Positions 32,337 to 42,515 are shown, counted from the stretch's first letter. The stretch: 64,000 bases of DNA from Shinella fusca (GCF_014203155.1 NZ_JACHIK010000018.1:1-64000), one strand, 5' to 3'. Numbers and translations: made by a program. Notes: a model not told the origin generated them from the letters alone.

Positions 32337-33464
32337 ATGCACGACGTGTCGGGACAACCCGCCGAACGGCGGCTTCTGAAAGGCAGCCTCGACCTGGAGG
32401 CGGACCCGGCCGAACCACGGCAGAAACGCTACGGCCTCGACATCGCCGCCGCCTGGGCGGCCATCGGCATCTTCGCCATCATGGCGATGGGCGTCGTCTA
32501 TCTCATGGCGCCGATCCTCATCCCGCTCTCGCTCGCCATCGTCACCGGGCTCATCCTCGGAGTCGCCGCGGAAAAGCTGCACGAGCTCGGCATTCCCCCG
32601 CTGCCGACCGCGCTGCTGCTCGCCGGCGCCTTCGGCTTCGGCCTCTTCCTCGCCGCCGGCCTTCTCGCCGAGCCGATCACCCAGCTTGCGGCCAACGCGC
32701 CGGAGCTCGTGCGCGGGGCCTACGACCGCATCACGCCGCTCATTTCCCGCCTCGGCTGGCTGAACATCCGCCCGGAGACCTTCGAGACGGGGCAGATGTC
32801 GATGGAGAAGGTGCTGGAGAACACCGGCAGCATCCTCTCCATCCTCTCGGCGAGCCTGACACCGGCACTGCTGCAGGCGATGATCTTCTTCGCCGCGCTC
32901 GTCCTCTTCCTCTCGGCGCGGCTGAGATTGCGGCAGATGATCATCATGGCCTTTCCCCGCCGCGGCCAGCGCCTCGCCACCATCCGTATCATGAACGCCA
33001 TCGACAGCGCGCTCGGCTATTATTTCGCCACCGCCGCGCTGGTCTACGGCGCGCTCGGCATCGTCACCACGCTCATCACCTGGGGCGGCGGGCTCGCCAT
33101 GCCGGCGCTCTGGGGGCTCTTCGCCTTCCTCTCCAGCTTCGTGCCCTTTCTCGGCGTCACGCTGATGACCATCGCACTGACGGCGGCGGGGCTCCTGACG
33201 CACGACACGCTGCTGATGGGCCTCCTGCCGGCGCTCGCCTTCTTCCTCGTGCACCTGACGATGGAAAACCTCATCATGCCGGCGGTGATGGGCAAGCGGC
33301 TGGAGGTCGACGCCTTCATCATCTTCACCGCCATCCTCTTCTGGACCTGGATGTGGGGCGCCGCCGGCGCCATGCTGGCCCTCCCCCTCTCCATCATCGG
33401 CATGACCATCGCCGACGAACTGCGCCCCGCCAAGCGCAAGGCGAAGCGGAGCCTGCCGGGGTAG
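32337..33464 (+). CDS. AI-2E family (PerM-like) transporter
   Basis: A 375-residue integral membrane protein of the AI-2E/PerM family. Hydrophobic segments begin at about 36 (AAWAAIGIFAIMAMGVVYLM), with the C-terminal cluster GLFAFLSSFVPFLGVTLMTI, LVHLTMENLIMPAVMGKRLE and WTWMWGAAGAMLALPLSIIG typical of the family. ATG at 32337 follows GGGGA. Substrate unknown; members are often Na+/H+ antiporters or exporters rather than AI-2 carriers. Confidence 0.92.
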   Translation: MHDVSGQPAERRLLKGSLDLEADPAEPRQKRYGLDIAAAWAAIGIFAIMAMGVVYLMAPILIPLSLAIVTGLILGVAAEKLHELGIPPLPTALLLAGAFGFGLFLAAGLLAEPITQLAANAPELVRGAYDRITPLISRLGWLNIRPETFETGQMSMEKVLENTGSILSILSASLTPALLQAMIFFAALVLFLSARLRLRQMIIMAFPRRGQRLATIRIMNAIDSALGYYFATAALVYGALGIVTTLITWGGGLAMPALWGLFAFLSSFVPFLGVTLMTIALTAAGLLTHDTLLMGLLPALAFFLVHLTMENLIMPAVMGKRLEVDAFIIFTAILFWTWMWGAAGAMLALPLSIIGMTIADELRPAKRKAKRSLPG

Positions 33465-33480
33465 CAGAGCGTAGGGAACA

Positions 33481-33600
33481 CCCCCCTCTGCCCTGCCGGG
33501 CATCTCCCCCACAAGGGGGGAGATCGACCTGGGGCAAGGCGGTGCCACGATCCAATCTCCCCACCTGTGGGGGAGATGCCCGGCAGGGCAGAGGGGGGTG
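33481..33600. repeat. RIME-like mosaic repeat, inverted A-A pair
   Basis: Arms CCCCCCTCTGCCCTGCCGGG and CCCGGCAGGGCAGAGGGGGG at the two ends; directly after the AI-2E transporter stop. Confidence 0.9.
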
Positions 33601-33703
33601 AACCTCACCCGCAAACGCTCCCCACCCGAAAACCCCCGCTTGATGCAAGCGCCCCGGCTCTCTATCTCTCAGGTCCCGCCTGTCGATTTGCCGGAGTGAA
33701 CCC

Positions 33704-35797
33704 TTGTCCGTCTTCAAAAACCTTCCCGCCGCCCCCGTCGCCGCCAAGGAGCCGGTGTCCGACACCCGCCACGGCATCACCCGCACCGACGACTATGCCT
33801 GGTTCCGCGACGAGAACTGGCAGGCGATGTTCAAGGATCCCTCCATCCTCAAGCCGGAGATCCGCAAGCATCTCGAAGCCGAGAACGCCTATATGGCGGC
33901 CGCCATGGCCGATACCGAGGCGCTGCAGAAGACGCTGTTTGCCGAGATGCGCGGGCGCATCAAGGAGGACGACAGCTCCGTGCCGGTCAAGGACGGCCCC
34001 TTCGCCTACGGCACGGCCTATGTCACCGGCGGCGAGCAGCCGCGCTATTTCCGCGAGAAGCGCGAAGGCGGCGAGCGCAAGCTGCTGCTCGACGGCGACA
34101 GCGAGGCCGCCGGCAAGGACTATTTCCGCCTTTCCGGCATCGACCATTCCACCGACCATTCGCTCGGCATCTGGGGCTATGACGACAAGGGCTCGGAATA
34201 TTTCACGCTGAAGGTGCGCGACCTTGCGAGCGGCAAGGACCATGCCGACGAGATCGTCAATACGGGCGGCGGCGGGGTCTGGGCGCCCGATGCGAAGAGC
34301 TTCTTCTACACCGCGCTCGACGAGAACCACCGCCCCTCGAAGATCTTCCACCACATCCTCGGCGAGCGGCAGGAAAACGACCGGCTGGTCTACGAGGAGA
34401 AGGACCCCGGCTTCTTCATGTCGGTCGGCGGCTCGCTGATCGACGATTTCATCTACGTCGACATCCACGACCACGAGACGAGCGAATACCGCCTCATCCC
34501 GACGAAGGACCTTCTGGCCACCCCCGCCGTCGTCGCCCCGCGCCAGACGGGCCTCGAATATGCGATGACGGAGGGCGGCGACGTCTTCTACATCCTGACG
34601 AACGCCGACGGCGCCAAGGACTTCAAGATCATGGAGGCGCCGGTGACGGCGCCGGGCCGCGAGAACTGGACGGAGGTGGTGCCGCACCGCCCCGGCACGC
34701 TGATCCTCAGCCACATGGCGTTTGCCCGCCACCTCGTCTGGCTGGAGCGCCACGAGGGCCTGCCGCGCATCGTCGTGCGCGACCGCAGGAGCGGCGAGGA
34801 ACACGCCATCGCCTTCGCCGAGGAGGCCTATTCGCTCGGCCTTTCGGGCGCGGCGGAATACGACACCGACGTCATCCGCTTCTCCTACTCGTCGATGACG
34901 ACGCCCTCGCAGCTCTTCGACTACGACATGGCGAGCCGCGAGCGCACGCTTTTGAAGACACAGGAAGTGCCTTCCGGCCACAACCCGGACGACTACGTCA
35001 CCCGCCGCGTCTTCGCCCCCGCATGGGACGGCGAGAGCGTGCCAGTCACCCTCCTCTACCGCAAGGATACGCCGCTTGACGGCTCCGCGCCGTGCCTCCT
35101 CTACGGCTACGGCGCCTACGGCATCACCATACCGGCGTCCTTCAACACCAACTGCCTGTCGCTCGTCGACCGCGGCTTCGTCTATGCCATCGCCCATATC
35201 CGCGGCGGCAAGGACAAGGGCTTTGCCTGGTACGAGAACGGCAAGATGGACAAGAAGACCAATACCTTCAAGGACTTCATCGCCGCGGCCGACTATCTGA
35301 ATCAAGAGAAGTTCACGTCCTACGCGAAGATCGTCGCCGAGGGCGGATCGGCCGGCGGCATGCTGATGGGGGCGATCGCCAACATGGCGCCGGAAAAGTT
35401 CGGCGGCATCATCGCGGCCGTGCCCTTCGTCGACGTGCTCAACACCATGCTCGACGACACGCTGCCGCTCACCCCGCCGGAATGGCCCGAATGGGGCAAC
35501 CCCATCGAGAGCAGGGATTTCTACCAGCTCATGGCAAGCTACTCGCCCTATGACAACGTGGCGGAAAAGCCCTACCCCGCCATCCTCGCCCTGTCCGGCC
35601 TCACCGACCCGCGCGTCACCTACTGGGAGCCGACCAAGTGGGTGGCGAAGCTGCGCGAGAAGACGACGGGGTCCGAACCCATCCTCCTCAAGACCAACAT
35701 GGGCGCCGGCCACGGCGGCGCCTCGGGCCGCTTCCAGCGGCTGGAGGAAATCGCCTTCGAATATGCGTTCGCGATCAAGGTGGCGGGGAAGATGTAG
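33704..35797 (+). CDS. ptrB: Oligopeptidase B (S9 family)
   Basis: A 697-residue prolyl-oligopeptidase-fold peptidase cleaving short peptides after basic residues. N-terminal propeller (about 60-400). The catalytic domain has the Ser in VAEGGSAGGMLMGAIANMAP, family SLVDRGFVYAIAHIRGGKDK, the Asp near LTDPRVTYWEPTKWVAKLRE and the His in NMGAGHGGASGRF. Starts at TTG 33704 with no signal peptide, so cytoplasmic. Length matches the family. Confidence 0.95.
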   Translation: MSVFKNLPAAPVAAKEPVSDTRHGITRTDDYAWFRDENWQAMFKDPSILKPEIRKHLEAENAYMAAAMADTEALQKTLFAEMRGRIKEDDSSVPVKDGPFAYGTAYVTGGEQPRYFREKREGGERKLLLDGDSEAAGKDYFRLSGIDHSTDHSLGIWGYDDKGSEYFTLKVRDLASGKDHADEIVNTGGGGVWAPDAKSFFYTALDENHRPSKIFHHILGERQENDRLVYEEKDPGFFMSVGGSLIDDFIYVDIHDHETSEYRLIPTKDLLATPAVVAPRQTGLEYAMTEGGDVFYILTNADGAKDFKIMEAPVTAPGRENWTEVVPHRPGTLILSHMAFARHLVWLERHEGLPRIVVRDRRSGEEHAIAFAEEAYSLGLSGAAEYDTDVIRFSYSSMTTPSQLFDYDMASRERTLLKTQEVPSGHNPDDYVTRRVFAPAWDGESVPVTLLYRKDTPLDGSAPCLLYGYGAYGITIPASFNTNCLSLVDRGFVYAIAHIRGGKDKGFAWYENGKMDKKTNTFKDFIAAADYLNQEKFTSYAKIVAEGGSAGGMLMGAIANMAPEKFGGIIAAVPFVDVLNTMLDDTLPLTPPEWPEWGNPIESRDFYQLMASYSPYDNVAEKPYPAILALSGLTDPRVTYWEPTKWVAKLREKTTGSEPILLKTNMGAGHGGASGRFQRLEEIAFEYAFAIKVAGKM

Positions 35798-35830
35798 GGG
35801 CAGAGCCTTCTACGCCGACGCCAGAATTGC

Positions 35831-35949
35831 CCCCCCTCTGGCCTGCCGGCCATCTCCCCCACAGGTGGGGAGATTGAATCGTGGCACCGCCTCGCTCCAA
35901 GCCAATCTCCCCCCTTGTGGGGGAGATGCCCGGCAGGGCAGAGGGGGGT
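35831..35949. repeat. RIME-like mosaic repeat, inverted A-A pair
   Basis: Arms CCCCCCTCTGGCCTGCCGGC and CCGGCAGGGCAGAGGGGGG; sits between convergent ptrB and pseudo-caspase genes. Confidence 0.9.
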
Positions 35950-35960
35950 GTCACCGCCCT

Positions 35961-37979
35961 CTACCGGAACGCCCCCACGCAGTCCTGCAAATCTCCCAGC
36001 ATGGCGCTGGAGCCCTTGAGGCTGGTGCGAACGTCGCCGATGCGCAGGAACCGGCCGCGCTTCAGGGCGTCGACCACCGCACGGTCGCTGCCGAGGTCGT
36101 AGGCGATCTCCCGCCGGCCGTAGGCCCTGCCGGCCACGTCGTAGCCCCGGCCGTCGTCGATCCAGTAGGTGCCGTCCTTTGCATAGCCGTCGGCATAATC
36201 GTAGGCCGCGTCCCGGAAGCCGAAGGTCAGGTGGCCGTCGGCATACCAGCGGAAGGCGGCGGAGCGGCCGCCATCACGACGCACGGCGCTGCAGTTGAGG
36301 AAGCGCCGGCTGCCGTCGAAATCCGCGACCACGTCCCAGCCGCCGACCGTGCGCACCGCCCGGTAGGGATCGGCATCCGCGCCGTAGCCGTCATCCTCAC
36401 GGCCGGACGCGCCGGCATCCGGATAGCTCTCCGTGGCCGCCGCCTGGACCGCATGGTCCTCCTCGGCCGGGAAGTCGCGCAGCGCGTCGCGGTAGCGGTC
36501 GAAATAGCCGAGGCGCCGCACGTCGACGAACGCGAACTCGTAGTCCTCCAGCGTGCGCACGGAATTGTCGCGGAAGCGCACGAGGCCGCGGAAGCGCAGG
36601 CACCCATCGCCGCAATCGACCGTATCGACATATTCGCGGGCATTGTCGTCCGGCGTCTTCACCGCGATGCCGAAGCCGTGGCGGCGCGCGTCGTCGATGG
36701 CGCGGAACATCAGCGATTGCGCATAGCCTCGACGGTCCTCGTCGAAATAATCGTAGATCGAGCGCTCCTCGCTGGGGCTGAGGTCGTCCTGGCCGGAGAC
36801 GTAGATCCGCCGCTCGGGAATGCTCGCGGCGGTGATGACGTTGCGCAGCCGCTCGTGCGAATAGACGGTCGTGAAATAGGAGAGGTCCTCGCAGCTTTCC
36901 GGCGGCGCCCAGAAGCGGATGTCGATCAGAACGAGCTGGCCGTCCTTGTAGACGTCGGAGAGGCGCCGGTCGCGGTCGTTGCCGGAAAAGACCATGCGCC
37001 CGCAGGGATCGTGCCGGTCGTTGGAAAGCGTCAGGTACGGCAGGTTGCCGATGTCCTCGTGCGTATCCTCGAAGCGCTTGCCGAGCAGTTCCACCTTACG
37101 CTCGGCGACGGCGGAAAAGATGCCGTCCGGGTAGCGGCTGAGGTAGCGGTCGTAGGCCTCGCGGTTGTCGGAGAGCGAGGCGAAGTCGTAGAAGGCGATC
37201 TCAGCCGCGTCGACCTTGCCGTCCTTCGGGCTGAGGGCGAAGCCGCCGTAGTCGTCGTTGCTCTGCCAGATCGCCTGCCGGTCCTTGCTGCGTTCCTTGA
37301 CGATGTCGCCGACCTTGCGGAACACCTCTTCCAGCGGCAGGCCCGGAATGCTCGCCGCATCGGCGAAGGCCGAGGCGAAGGGGCTGATCGGCGTGCCGTC
37401 ATAGTCATAGGCCGTGCCGGGGGCCGCCGCATAGGCATAGTGGATGCCGCCGGCGTTCTTCGGCGCGGCGAGCCCGTCGCGGATATCGCGCAGCGTGAGG
37501 AAGGGGTTTTCGTGCGGGGCATCGAACAGCACGACCTTGAGGCCCGTGCCGAGCCTGCGCAGCGCATCGGCGACCTCCGAGACGGCGAGCGAGCGGTTGC
37601 GCAGGCCCGTCAGCGTGCGGCCGGACGCGTCCGTCGGCAGAAGGTAGTTCTCGCCGTCGATCTCCACCGCATAGCCGGAGAAATAGACGAAGAGCACCGG
37701 GTTTTCCGCCTTCTCCGCCGCGCGCGTGAAATTGTTGAGCGCGGAGAGCATGCCGAGCTGGTCGGCATCGGTGGCGCGCGTCACGTCGAAATCGGCCCGC
37801 TCCAGCACCTCGCCGACGAGGTCGACATCGTTCAGCGGGTTTTCCAGCGGCTCGGCATCCTCGTAGTCGCCGTTGCCGATGAGGAGCGCATAGCGCTCGG
37901 CGGCGAAGGCCGCGGGCGCTGCAAGCAAGAGAAGACAGGCGGCAAGCGCCCCGACCAGCCGATGGACATTGCGCTGCAC
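35961..37979 (-). CDS. Secreted caspase-like (C14) protein lacking catalytic residues
   Basis: About 672 residues with a Sec signal peptide (about 1-26, VGALAACLLLLAAPAAFA). The caspase p20-like domain (about 28-250) starts RYALLIGNGDY. The strand that normally ends in SGHG reads VYFSGYAVEIDGENYLLP, so the His is replaced by Tyr103. The usual DAC(R) reads LFDAPHENPF, so the Cys is replaced by Pro155. It is therefore a pseudo-protease. The C-terminal half (260-672) has repeated WG/DGTYWIDDGRGYD-type strands and unknown domains. The GTG at 37979 has GGAGG 5 nt upstream. Probably a periplasmic binding or scaffold protein. Confidence 0.85.
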   Translation of the reverse strand: MQRNVHRLVGALAACLLLLAAPAAFAAERYALLIGNGDYEDAEPLENPLNDVDLVGEVLERADFDVTRATDADQLGMLSALNNFTRAAEKAENPVLFVYFSGYAVEIDGENYLLPTDASGRTLTGLRNRSLAVSEVADALRRLGTGLKVVLFDAPHENPFLTLRDIRDGLAAPKNAGGIHYAYAAAPGTAYDYDGTPISPFASAFADAASIPGLPLEEVFRKVGDIVKERSKDRQAIWQSNDDYGGFALSPKDGKVDAAEIAFYDFASLSDNREAYDRYLSRYPDGIFSAVAERKVELLGKRFEDTHEDIGNLPYLTLSNDRHDPCGRMVFSGNDRDRRLSDVYKDGQLVLIDIRFWAPPESCEDLSYFTTVYSHERLRNVITAASIPERRIYVSGQDDLSPSEERSIYDYFDEDRRGYAQSLMFRAIDDARRHGFGIAVKTPDDNAREYVDTVDCGDGCLRFRGLVRFRDNSVRTLEDYEFAFVDVRRLGYFDRYRDALRDFPAEEDHAVQAAATESYPDAGASGREDDGYGADADPYRAVRTVGGWDVVADFDGSRRFLNCSAVRRDGGRSAAFRWYADGHLTFGFRDAAYDYADGYAKDGTYWIDDGRGYDVAGRAYGRREIAYDLGSDRAVVDALKRGRFLRIGDVRTSLKGSSAMLGDLQDCVGAFR

Positions 37980-38135
37980 GACACCCTCCAGAAAACGGCC
38001 GGCCGCACGGCCGGGACCCCGAAACGCAGCTTTCATGCTGCAAAAGGAAACGGCCCGCCCCCGCCGCTTATTCAGCAGGCGGTGAAATTCCATTGCGTCG
38101 TGCCGGCAAGGGCAGGGCAATCGCATGTGGAGCAA

Positions 38136-38273
38136 AGGCCCCTCCCCAACCCCTCCCCACAAGGGGGAGGGACTTAACGCGCGGCGTCCTTAGCGCGAAA
38201 AATGGAAAGAAGAGCAAGCGTCTAGCCTTTCTCCCCCCTTGTGGGGGAGATGCCGGCAGGCAGAGAGGGTCTT
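38136..38273. repeat. RIME-like mosaic repeat, B-A type
   Basis: B module CCCCTCCCCACAAGGGGGAG then A module CTCCCCCCTTGTGGGGGAGA; lies between the divergent pseudo-caspase and selO genes, so it is not confined to gene ends. Confidence 0.85.
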
Positions 38274-38349
38274 CCCGCCCGCACGGCAAGCCTTTCACTC
38301 GTCCGCCCAAGGCCCTATCTAGAATGCAGGCGACAGAAGGACGAAGACC

Positions 38350-39855
38350 ATGAGCGGCGCAACGACGGCAGCAGCGGCGGAGACCTCCCCCGTCCTTCCC
38401 TTCGACAACAGCTATGCGCGCCTGCCGGAGGCCTTCTTCGCGCCGGTCGAGCCGACGCCGGTGGCAGCGCCCCGGCTCGTCAGGTTCAACCGGCCGCTCG
38501 CAGAAGAGCTCGGCCTCGACGCCGATGCGCTGGAGCGGCACGGCGCGGCCTATTTCTCCGGCAACGTGCCGCTGCCCGGCTCCCTGCCGCTCGCCATGGC
38601 CTATGCCGGCCACCAGTTCGGCCAGTTCGTGCCGCAACTCGGCGACGGGCGGGCGATCCTGCTCGGCGAGGTGATCGACCGCGAGGGCAGCCGCCGCGAC
38701 ATCCAGCTCAAGGGCGCCGGCCCGACCCCCTTTTCCCGGCGCGGCGACGGGCGGGCGGCGCTCGGCCCGGTGCTGCGCGAATATATTATCAGCGAGGCGA
38801 TGCATGCGCTCGGCGTGCCGACGACGCGGGCGCTCGCGGCCGTTTCCACCGGCCAGCCGGTCTACCGCGAGCGGGCGCTGCCCGGCGCGGTCTTCACGCG
38901 CGTCGCGGCAAGCCATGTGCGTGTCGGCACCTTCCAGTTCTTCGCCGCGCGGGGCGACAAGGCGAACCTGCGCGTCCTCGCCGATCACGTCATCGGCCGG
39001 CACTATCCGGAGCTGGAGGGCGCTGAAAAACCCTATCTCGCCCTGCTCGACGCGGTGGCGGAGCGGCAGGCTGGGCTGATCGCGAAATGGCTCGGCGTCG
39101 GCTTCATCCACGGCGTCATGAACACCGACAACATGACGATCTCGGGCGAGACCATCGACTTCGGCCCCTGCGCCTTCATGGACCGCTACGACCCGCGCAC
39201 CGTCTATTCCTCCATCGACCGCGGCGGGCGCTATGCCTTCGGCAACCAGCCGATGATCGGCCAGTGGAACATCGCGCGCCTTGCCGAGGCGATGCTGCCC
39301 ATCCTCGACGACGACGAGGACAAGGCGGTGGAGGCGGCGAACGCCGCCGTCGCCCGCTTCATGGACCGCTTCCAGGAACACTGGAAGGCGACGATCCGAG
39401 CCAAGCTCGGCCTCGGAGACAAGGAGGAAGAAGCCGACCAGGAGCTGATCCGCGACCTCCTCGTGACGCTCTACGAAGGAAAGGCCGACTACACGCTCGC
39501 CTTCCGCCGGCTTGCCGACGCGGCCGAAAAGCCGAATGCCACGCTCGGTACGCTGCTGGAAAATCCGGACGCCCTCTCGCCATGGCTTGCCGCATGGCGC
39601 GCAAGGCTTTCCCGCGAGGAAACGCCACCGGCCGTCCGCGCGGCGGCGATGCGCCGCGTCAACCCGGCCTTCATCCCGCGCAACCACAAGGTCGAGGAGG
39701 CCCTGACGGCTGCCGCCGACCACGGCGACTTCTCGCTGTTTATGGCGCTGAACGACGTGCTGGCGAAACCCTACGAGGACCAGCCCCGCTTTGCCGCCTA
39801 CGCCGAGCCGCCGAAACCGGGCGAGGAGATTACCGCGACGTTCTGCGGGACGTGA
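38350..39855 (+). CDS. selO: Protein adenylyltransferase SelO (YdiU)
   Basis: A 501-residue pseudokinase-fold enzyme that transfers AMP to proteins. Motifs: GDGRAILLGEVIDREGSRRD, DIQLKGAGPTPFSRRGDGRA, and the metal-binding GFIHGVMNTDNMTISGETID followed by FGPCAFMDRYDP. C-terminus is EITATFCGT, with cysteine where some homologues carry selenocysteine-containing tails. Cytoplasmic, linked in other bacteria to redox stress. ATG at 38350. Confidence 0.96.
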   Translation: MSGATTAAAAETSPVLPFDNSYARLPEAFFAPVEPTPVAAPRLVRFNRPLAEELGLDADALERHGAAYFSGNVPLPGSLPLAMAYAGHQFGQFVPQLGDGRAILLGEVIDREGSRRDIQLKGAGPTPFSRRGDGRAALGPVLREYIISEAMHALGVPTTRALAAVSTGQPVYRERALPGAVFTRVAASHVRVGTFQFFAARGDKANLRVLADHVIGRHYPELEGAEKPYLALLDAVAERQAGLIAKWLGVGFIHGVMNTDNMTISGETIDFGPCAFMDRYDPRTVYSSIDRGGRYAFGNQPMIGQWNIARLAEAMLPILDDDEDKAVEAANAAVARFMDRFQEHWKATIRAKLGLGDKEEEADQELIRDLLVTLYEGKADYTLAFRRLADAAEKPNATLGTLLENPDALSPWLAAWRARLSREETPPAVRAAAMRRVNPAFIPRNHKVEEALTAAADHGDFSLFMALNDVLAKPYEDQPRFAAYAEPPKPGEEITATFCGT

Positions 39856-39868
39856 GGGCGAAAGAGAA

Positions 39869-40029
39869 GACCCCTCCCCAACCCTCCCCACAAGGGGGAG
39901 GGACTTAAACGGCCGCCCTACATCATTTTCCTTTCGACGCTTCTGCTAGTAGCAACGTTTTAAGAACGTACCGCGGGCGCGGCATCGTAAGTCCCTCCCC
40001 CTTGTGGGGAGGGGTTGGGGAGGGGTCTT
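39869..40029. repeat. RIME-like mosaic repeat, inverted B-B pair
   Basis: Two B modules facing each other: CCCCTCCCCAACCCTCCCCA ... GGGGAGGGGTTGGGGAGGGG, about 90 bp apart. Between selO and gcd (same strand). Confidence 0.85.
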
Positions 40030-40140
40030 TGCATCCCGGCATTGAAGCCGCCTCGCCCCTGCCCTAGTTTCCTCCACGTCCCTCCTTGAGCCGGACGTCA
40101 TGTCGGCCCTTCCCGGCCTGCATCACCAACGGAGACCATC

Positions 40141-42474
40141 ATGTTGCTCACGCTGACCGCCGCCCTCATCGCCATCATCGGACTGGTGCTGACGGGCGGA
40201 GGGGGATGGTTGCTGTCGCTGGGCGGCAGTCCCTATTACCTCGTCACGGGCATCGCCTTCCTCGCCACGGCCGTGCTGCTGTTCCGCCGCTCGGCGGCGG
40301 CCCTCTGGCTCTATGCGCTGATCGTCCTCGGCTCGCTTGCCTGGGCTATATGGGAAGTCGGCTTCGACTGGTGGCAGCTCGGCCCGCGCGGCGGGGTCAT
40401 CGTGCTCCTCGGCCTGTGGCTGATGCTGCCGGCGATCCGCCGGCCGCTCGGCTTTGCCAGCCCCACCGGCACGGCCTATCCCGCCTCGGCCCTGCCGCTC
40501 GCCGTCGCGGTCGTCGTCGCCATCGCCGTTGCCGGCTATTCGATGACACAGGACCCGCACGACCTCGCCGGCACCCTGCCGACGAAGATCGCCAACGCCT
40601 CCCCCGCCCTCGGCGGCAACGTGCCGGCGGGCGAATGGCACCAGTACGGCCGCACGCCCTTCGGCCAGCGCTATTCGCCGCTCGACCAGATCAACACGGA
40701 CAACGTTTCCACGCTCAAGGTCGCCTGGCAGTACCAGACGGGCGACGTGAAGAAACCCGACGACGTCGGCGAAACCACCTATCAGGTGACGCCGCTGAAG
40801 ATCGGCGACACGCTCTACATGTGTACGCCGCACAACATCGCCATCGCGCTCGACGCGGCGAGCGGCAAGGAGAAATGGCGCTACGATTCCAATCCCGGCA
40901 TGAACCCGGACCGCCAGCACCAGACCTGCCGGGGCGTCACCTACTACGCCGATGCGGCGGCAAGCGCCGGCACGACCTGCGCGGCCCGCGTCTACCTTCC
41001 GACCTCCGATGCCCGGCTGATCGCGCTCGACGCGGAAACCGGCGACGTCTGCACGAACTTTGCCGAGAACGGCGTGCTGCATCTCGAAAAGGGCATGCCC
41101 TACAACCCGGCCGGCTACTACTATTCCACCTCGCCGCCCGTCATCACCGACGGCAAGATCATCATCGGCGGGGCGGTGAACGACAACTATTCGACCAAGG
41201 AGCAGTCCGGCGTTATCCGCGCCTTCGACGTCAATTCCGGGGCCCTCATCTGGAACTGGGATTCGGGCAATCCGGACGTCACCACGCCGCTGCCGGAGGG
41301 CGAGGTCTACACCGTCAACTCGCCGAACTCCTGGTCGGTCTTCAGCTATGACGACGCCCTCGGCCTCGTCTATGTGCCGCTCGGCAACCAGGTGCCGGAC
41401 CAGCTCGGCATGGGCCGCAGCGAGAATGTCGAGAAATATTCCTCCTCCATCGTCGCGCTCGACATCAGGACGGGCGCGGTGCGCTGGGTGCGCCAGACGG
41501 TCCACCACGACCTGTGGGACATGGACGTGCCGGCCCAGCCGGCGCTGATCGACATCACGAAGGACGGCAGCACCATTCCCGCCCTCGTCGGCCCCACCAA
41601 GCAGGGCGACATCTACGTGCTTGACCGGCGTACCGGCGAGCCGATCGTCCCGGTCAAGGAAGTGCCGGCCCCGACGGGCGCGATCCCGGAGGACTTCACC
41701 TCGCCGACACAGCCGCTCTCCGACCTCACCTTCACGCCGCCCCCGCTGACGGAGAAGAACATGTGGGGCATCACCATGTTCGACCAGCTCGCCTGCCGCA
41801 TCGACTTCCGTTCGATGAAGTACGAGGGCCGCTACACGCCGCCCTCGCTTCAGGGCACCATCGTCTATCCCGGCAATTTCGGCACGTTCAACTGGGGCTC
41901 GGTGGCGGTCGATCCCGAGCGGCAGGTCATGTTCGGCATGCCGACCTATCTCGCCTTCACCTCCCGCCTCGTGCCGCGCGACCAGATCCCGCCGAAGGGG
42001 CAGGACGAAAAGGGCTCCGAACAGGGCCTCAACCGCAACGACGGCGCGCCCTACGGCGTCTATATGGGTCCGTTCCTCGGCCCCCTCGGCATTCCCTGCC
42101 AGGCCCCGCCATGGGGCTATGTCGCCGGCGCCGACCTTGCCACCGGCAAGATCGCCTGGAAGCACAAGAACGGCACGGTCAGGGACATGACCCCGCTGCC
42201 GCTGCCCTTCAAGGTGGGCGTGCCCGGCATCGGCGGGCCAATCGTCACCAAGGGCGGCGTCGCCTTCCTCGGCGCTGCGGTCGACGACTATATCCGCGCC
42301 TACGACGTGACGAGCGGGCGCCAGCTCTGGGAGGGCCGCCTTCCGGCCGGCGGGCAGGCAACGCCCATGACCTACACGGTCGGCGACAAGCAGTACGTGC
42401 TGATCGTCGCCGGCGGCCACGGCTCGGTCGGGACGAAGCCCGGCGACTACGTCATCGCCTATACGCTGCCGTAG
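40141..42474 (+). CDS. gcd: Membrane-bound PQQ-dependent glucose/quinate-type dehydrogenase
   Basis: A 777-residue enzyme. The N-terminus has five membrane helices (about 1-140), the ubiquinone-linked anchor. The periplasmic PQQ propeller follows with GEWHQYGRTPFGQRYSPLDQ, HQTCRGVTYYADA, FDVNSGALIWNWDSGNP, QTVHHDLWDMDVPAQP and NDGAPYGVYMGPFLG. The family oxidises glucose, quinate or shikimate in the periplasm and passes electrons to ubiquinone. Glucose is the best guess from overall match; substrate not proven. No pqq genes are in the window, so the cofactor must come from elsewhere. Confidence 0.93.
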   Translation: MLLTLTAALIAIIGLVLTGGGGWLLSLGGSPYYLVTGIAFLATAVLLFRRSAAALWLYALIVLGSLAWAIWEVGFDWWQLGPRGGVIVLLGLWLMLPAIRRPLGFASPTGTAYPASALPLAVAVVVAIAVAGYSMTQDPHDLAGTLPTKIANASPALGGNVPAGEWHQYGRTPFGQRYSPLDQINTDNVSTLKVAWQYQTGDVKKPDDVGETTYQVTPLKIGDTLYMCTPHNIAIALDAASGKEKWRYDSNPGMNPDRQHQTCRGVTYYADAAASAGTTCAARVYLPTSDARLIALDAETGDVCTNFAENGVLHLEKGMPYNPAGYYYSTSPPVITDGKIIIGGAVNDNYSTKEQSGVIRAFDVNSGALIWNWDSGNPDVTTPLPEGEVYTVNSPNSWSVFSYDDALGLVYVPLGNQVPDQLGMGRSENVEKYSSSIVALDIRTGAVRWVRQTVHHDLWDMDVPAQPALIDITKDGSTIPALVGPTKQGDIYVLDRRTGEPIVPVKEVPAPTGAIPEDFTSPTQPLSDLTFTPPPLTEKNMWGITMFDQLACRIDFRSMKYEGRYTPPSLQGTIVYPGNFGTFNWGSVAVDPERQVMFGMPTYLAFTSRLVPRDQIPPKGQDEKGSEQGLNRNDGAPYGVYMGPFLGPLGIPCQAPPWGYVAGADLATGKIAWKHKNGTVRDMTPLPLPFKVGVPGIGGPIVTKGGVAFLGAAVDDYIRAYDVTSGRQLWEGRLPAGGQATPMTYTVGDKQYVLIVAGGHGSVGTKPGDYVIAYTLP

Positions 42475-42515
42475 CACGGCCGGATTCCAGTCTCGCAAAA
42501 GCCGCAACCGCTAAT

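Noticed and set aside
35550-38177. 875-codon plus-strand frame across the pseudo-caspase gene
   Set aside because: No recognisable domain, spans two repeats, and lies antisense to a gene with signal peptide, RBS and caspase fold markers.
40123-42507. 794-codon minus-strand frame opposite gcd
   Set aside because: Antisense to a full-length PQQ dehydrogenase; no family features.
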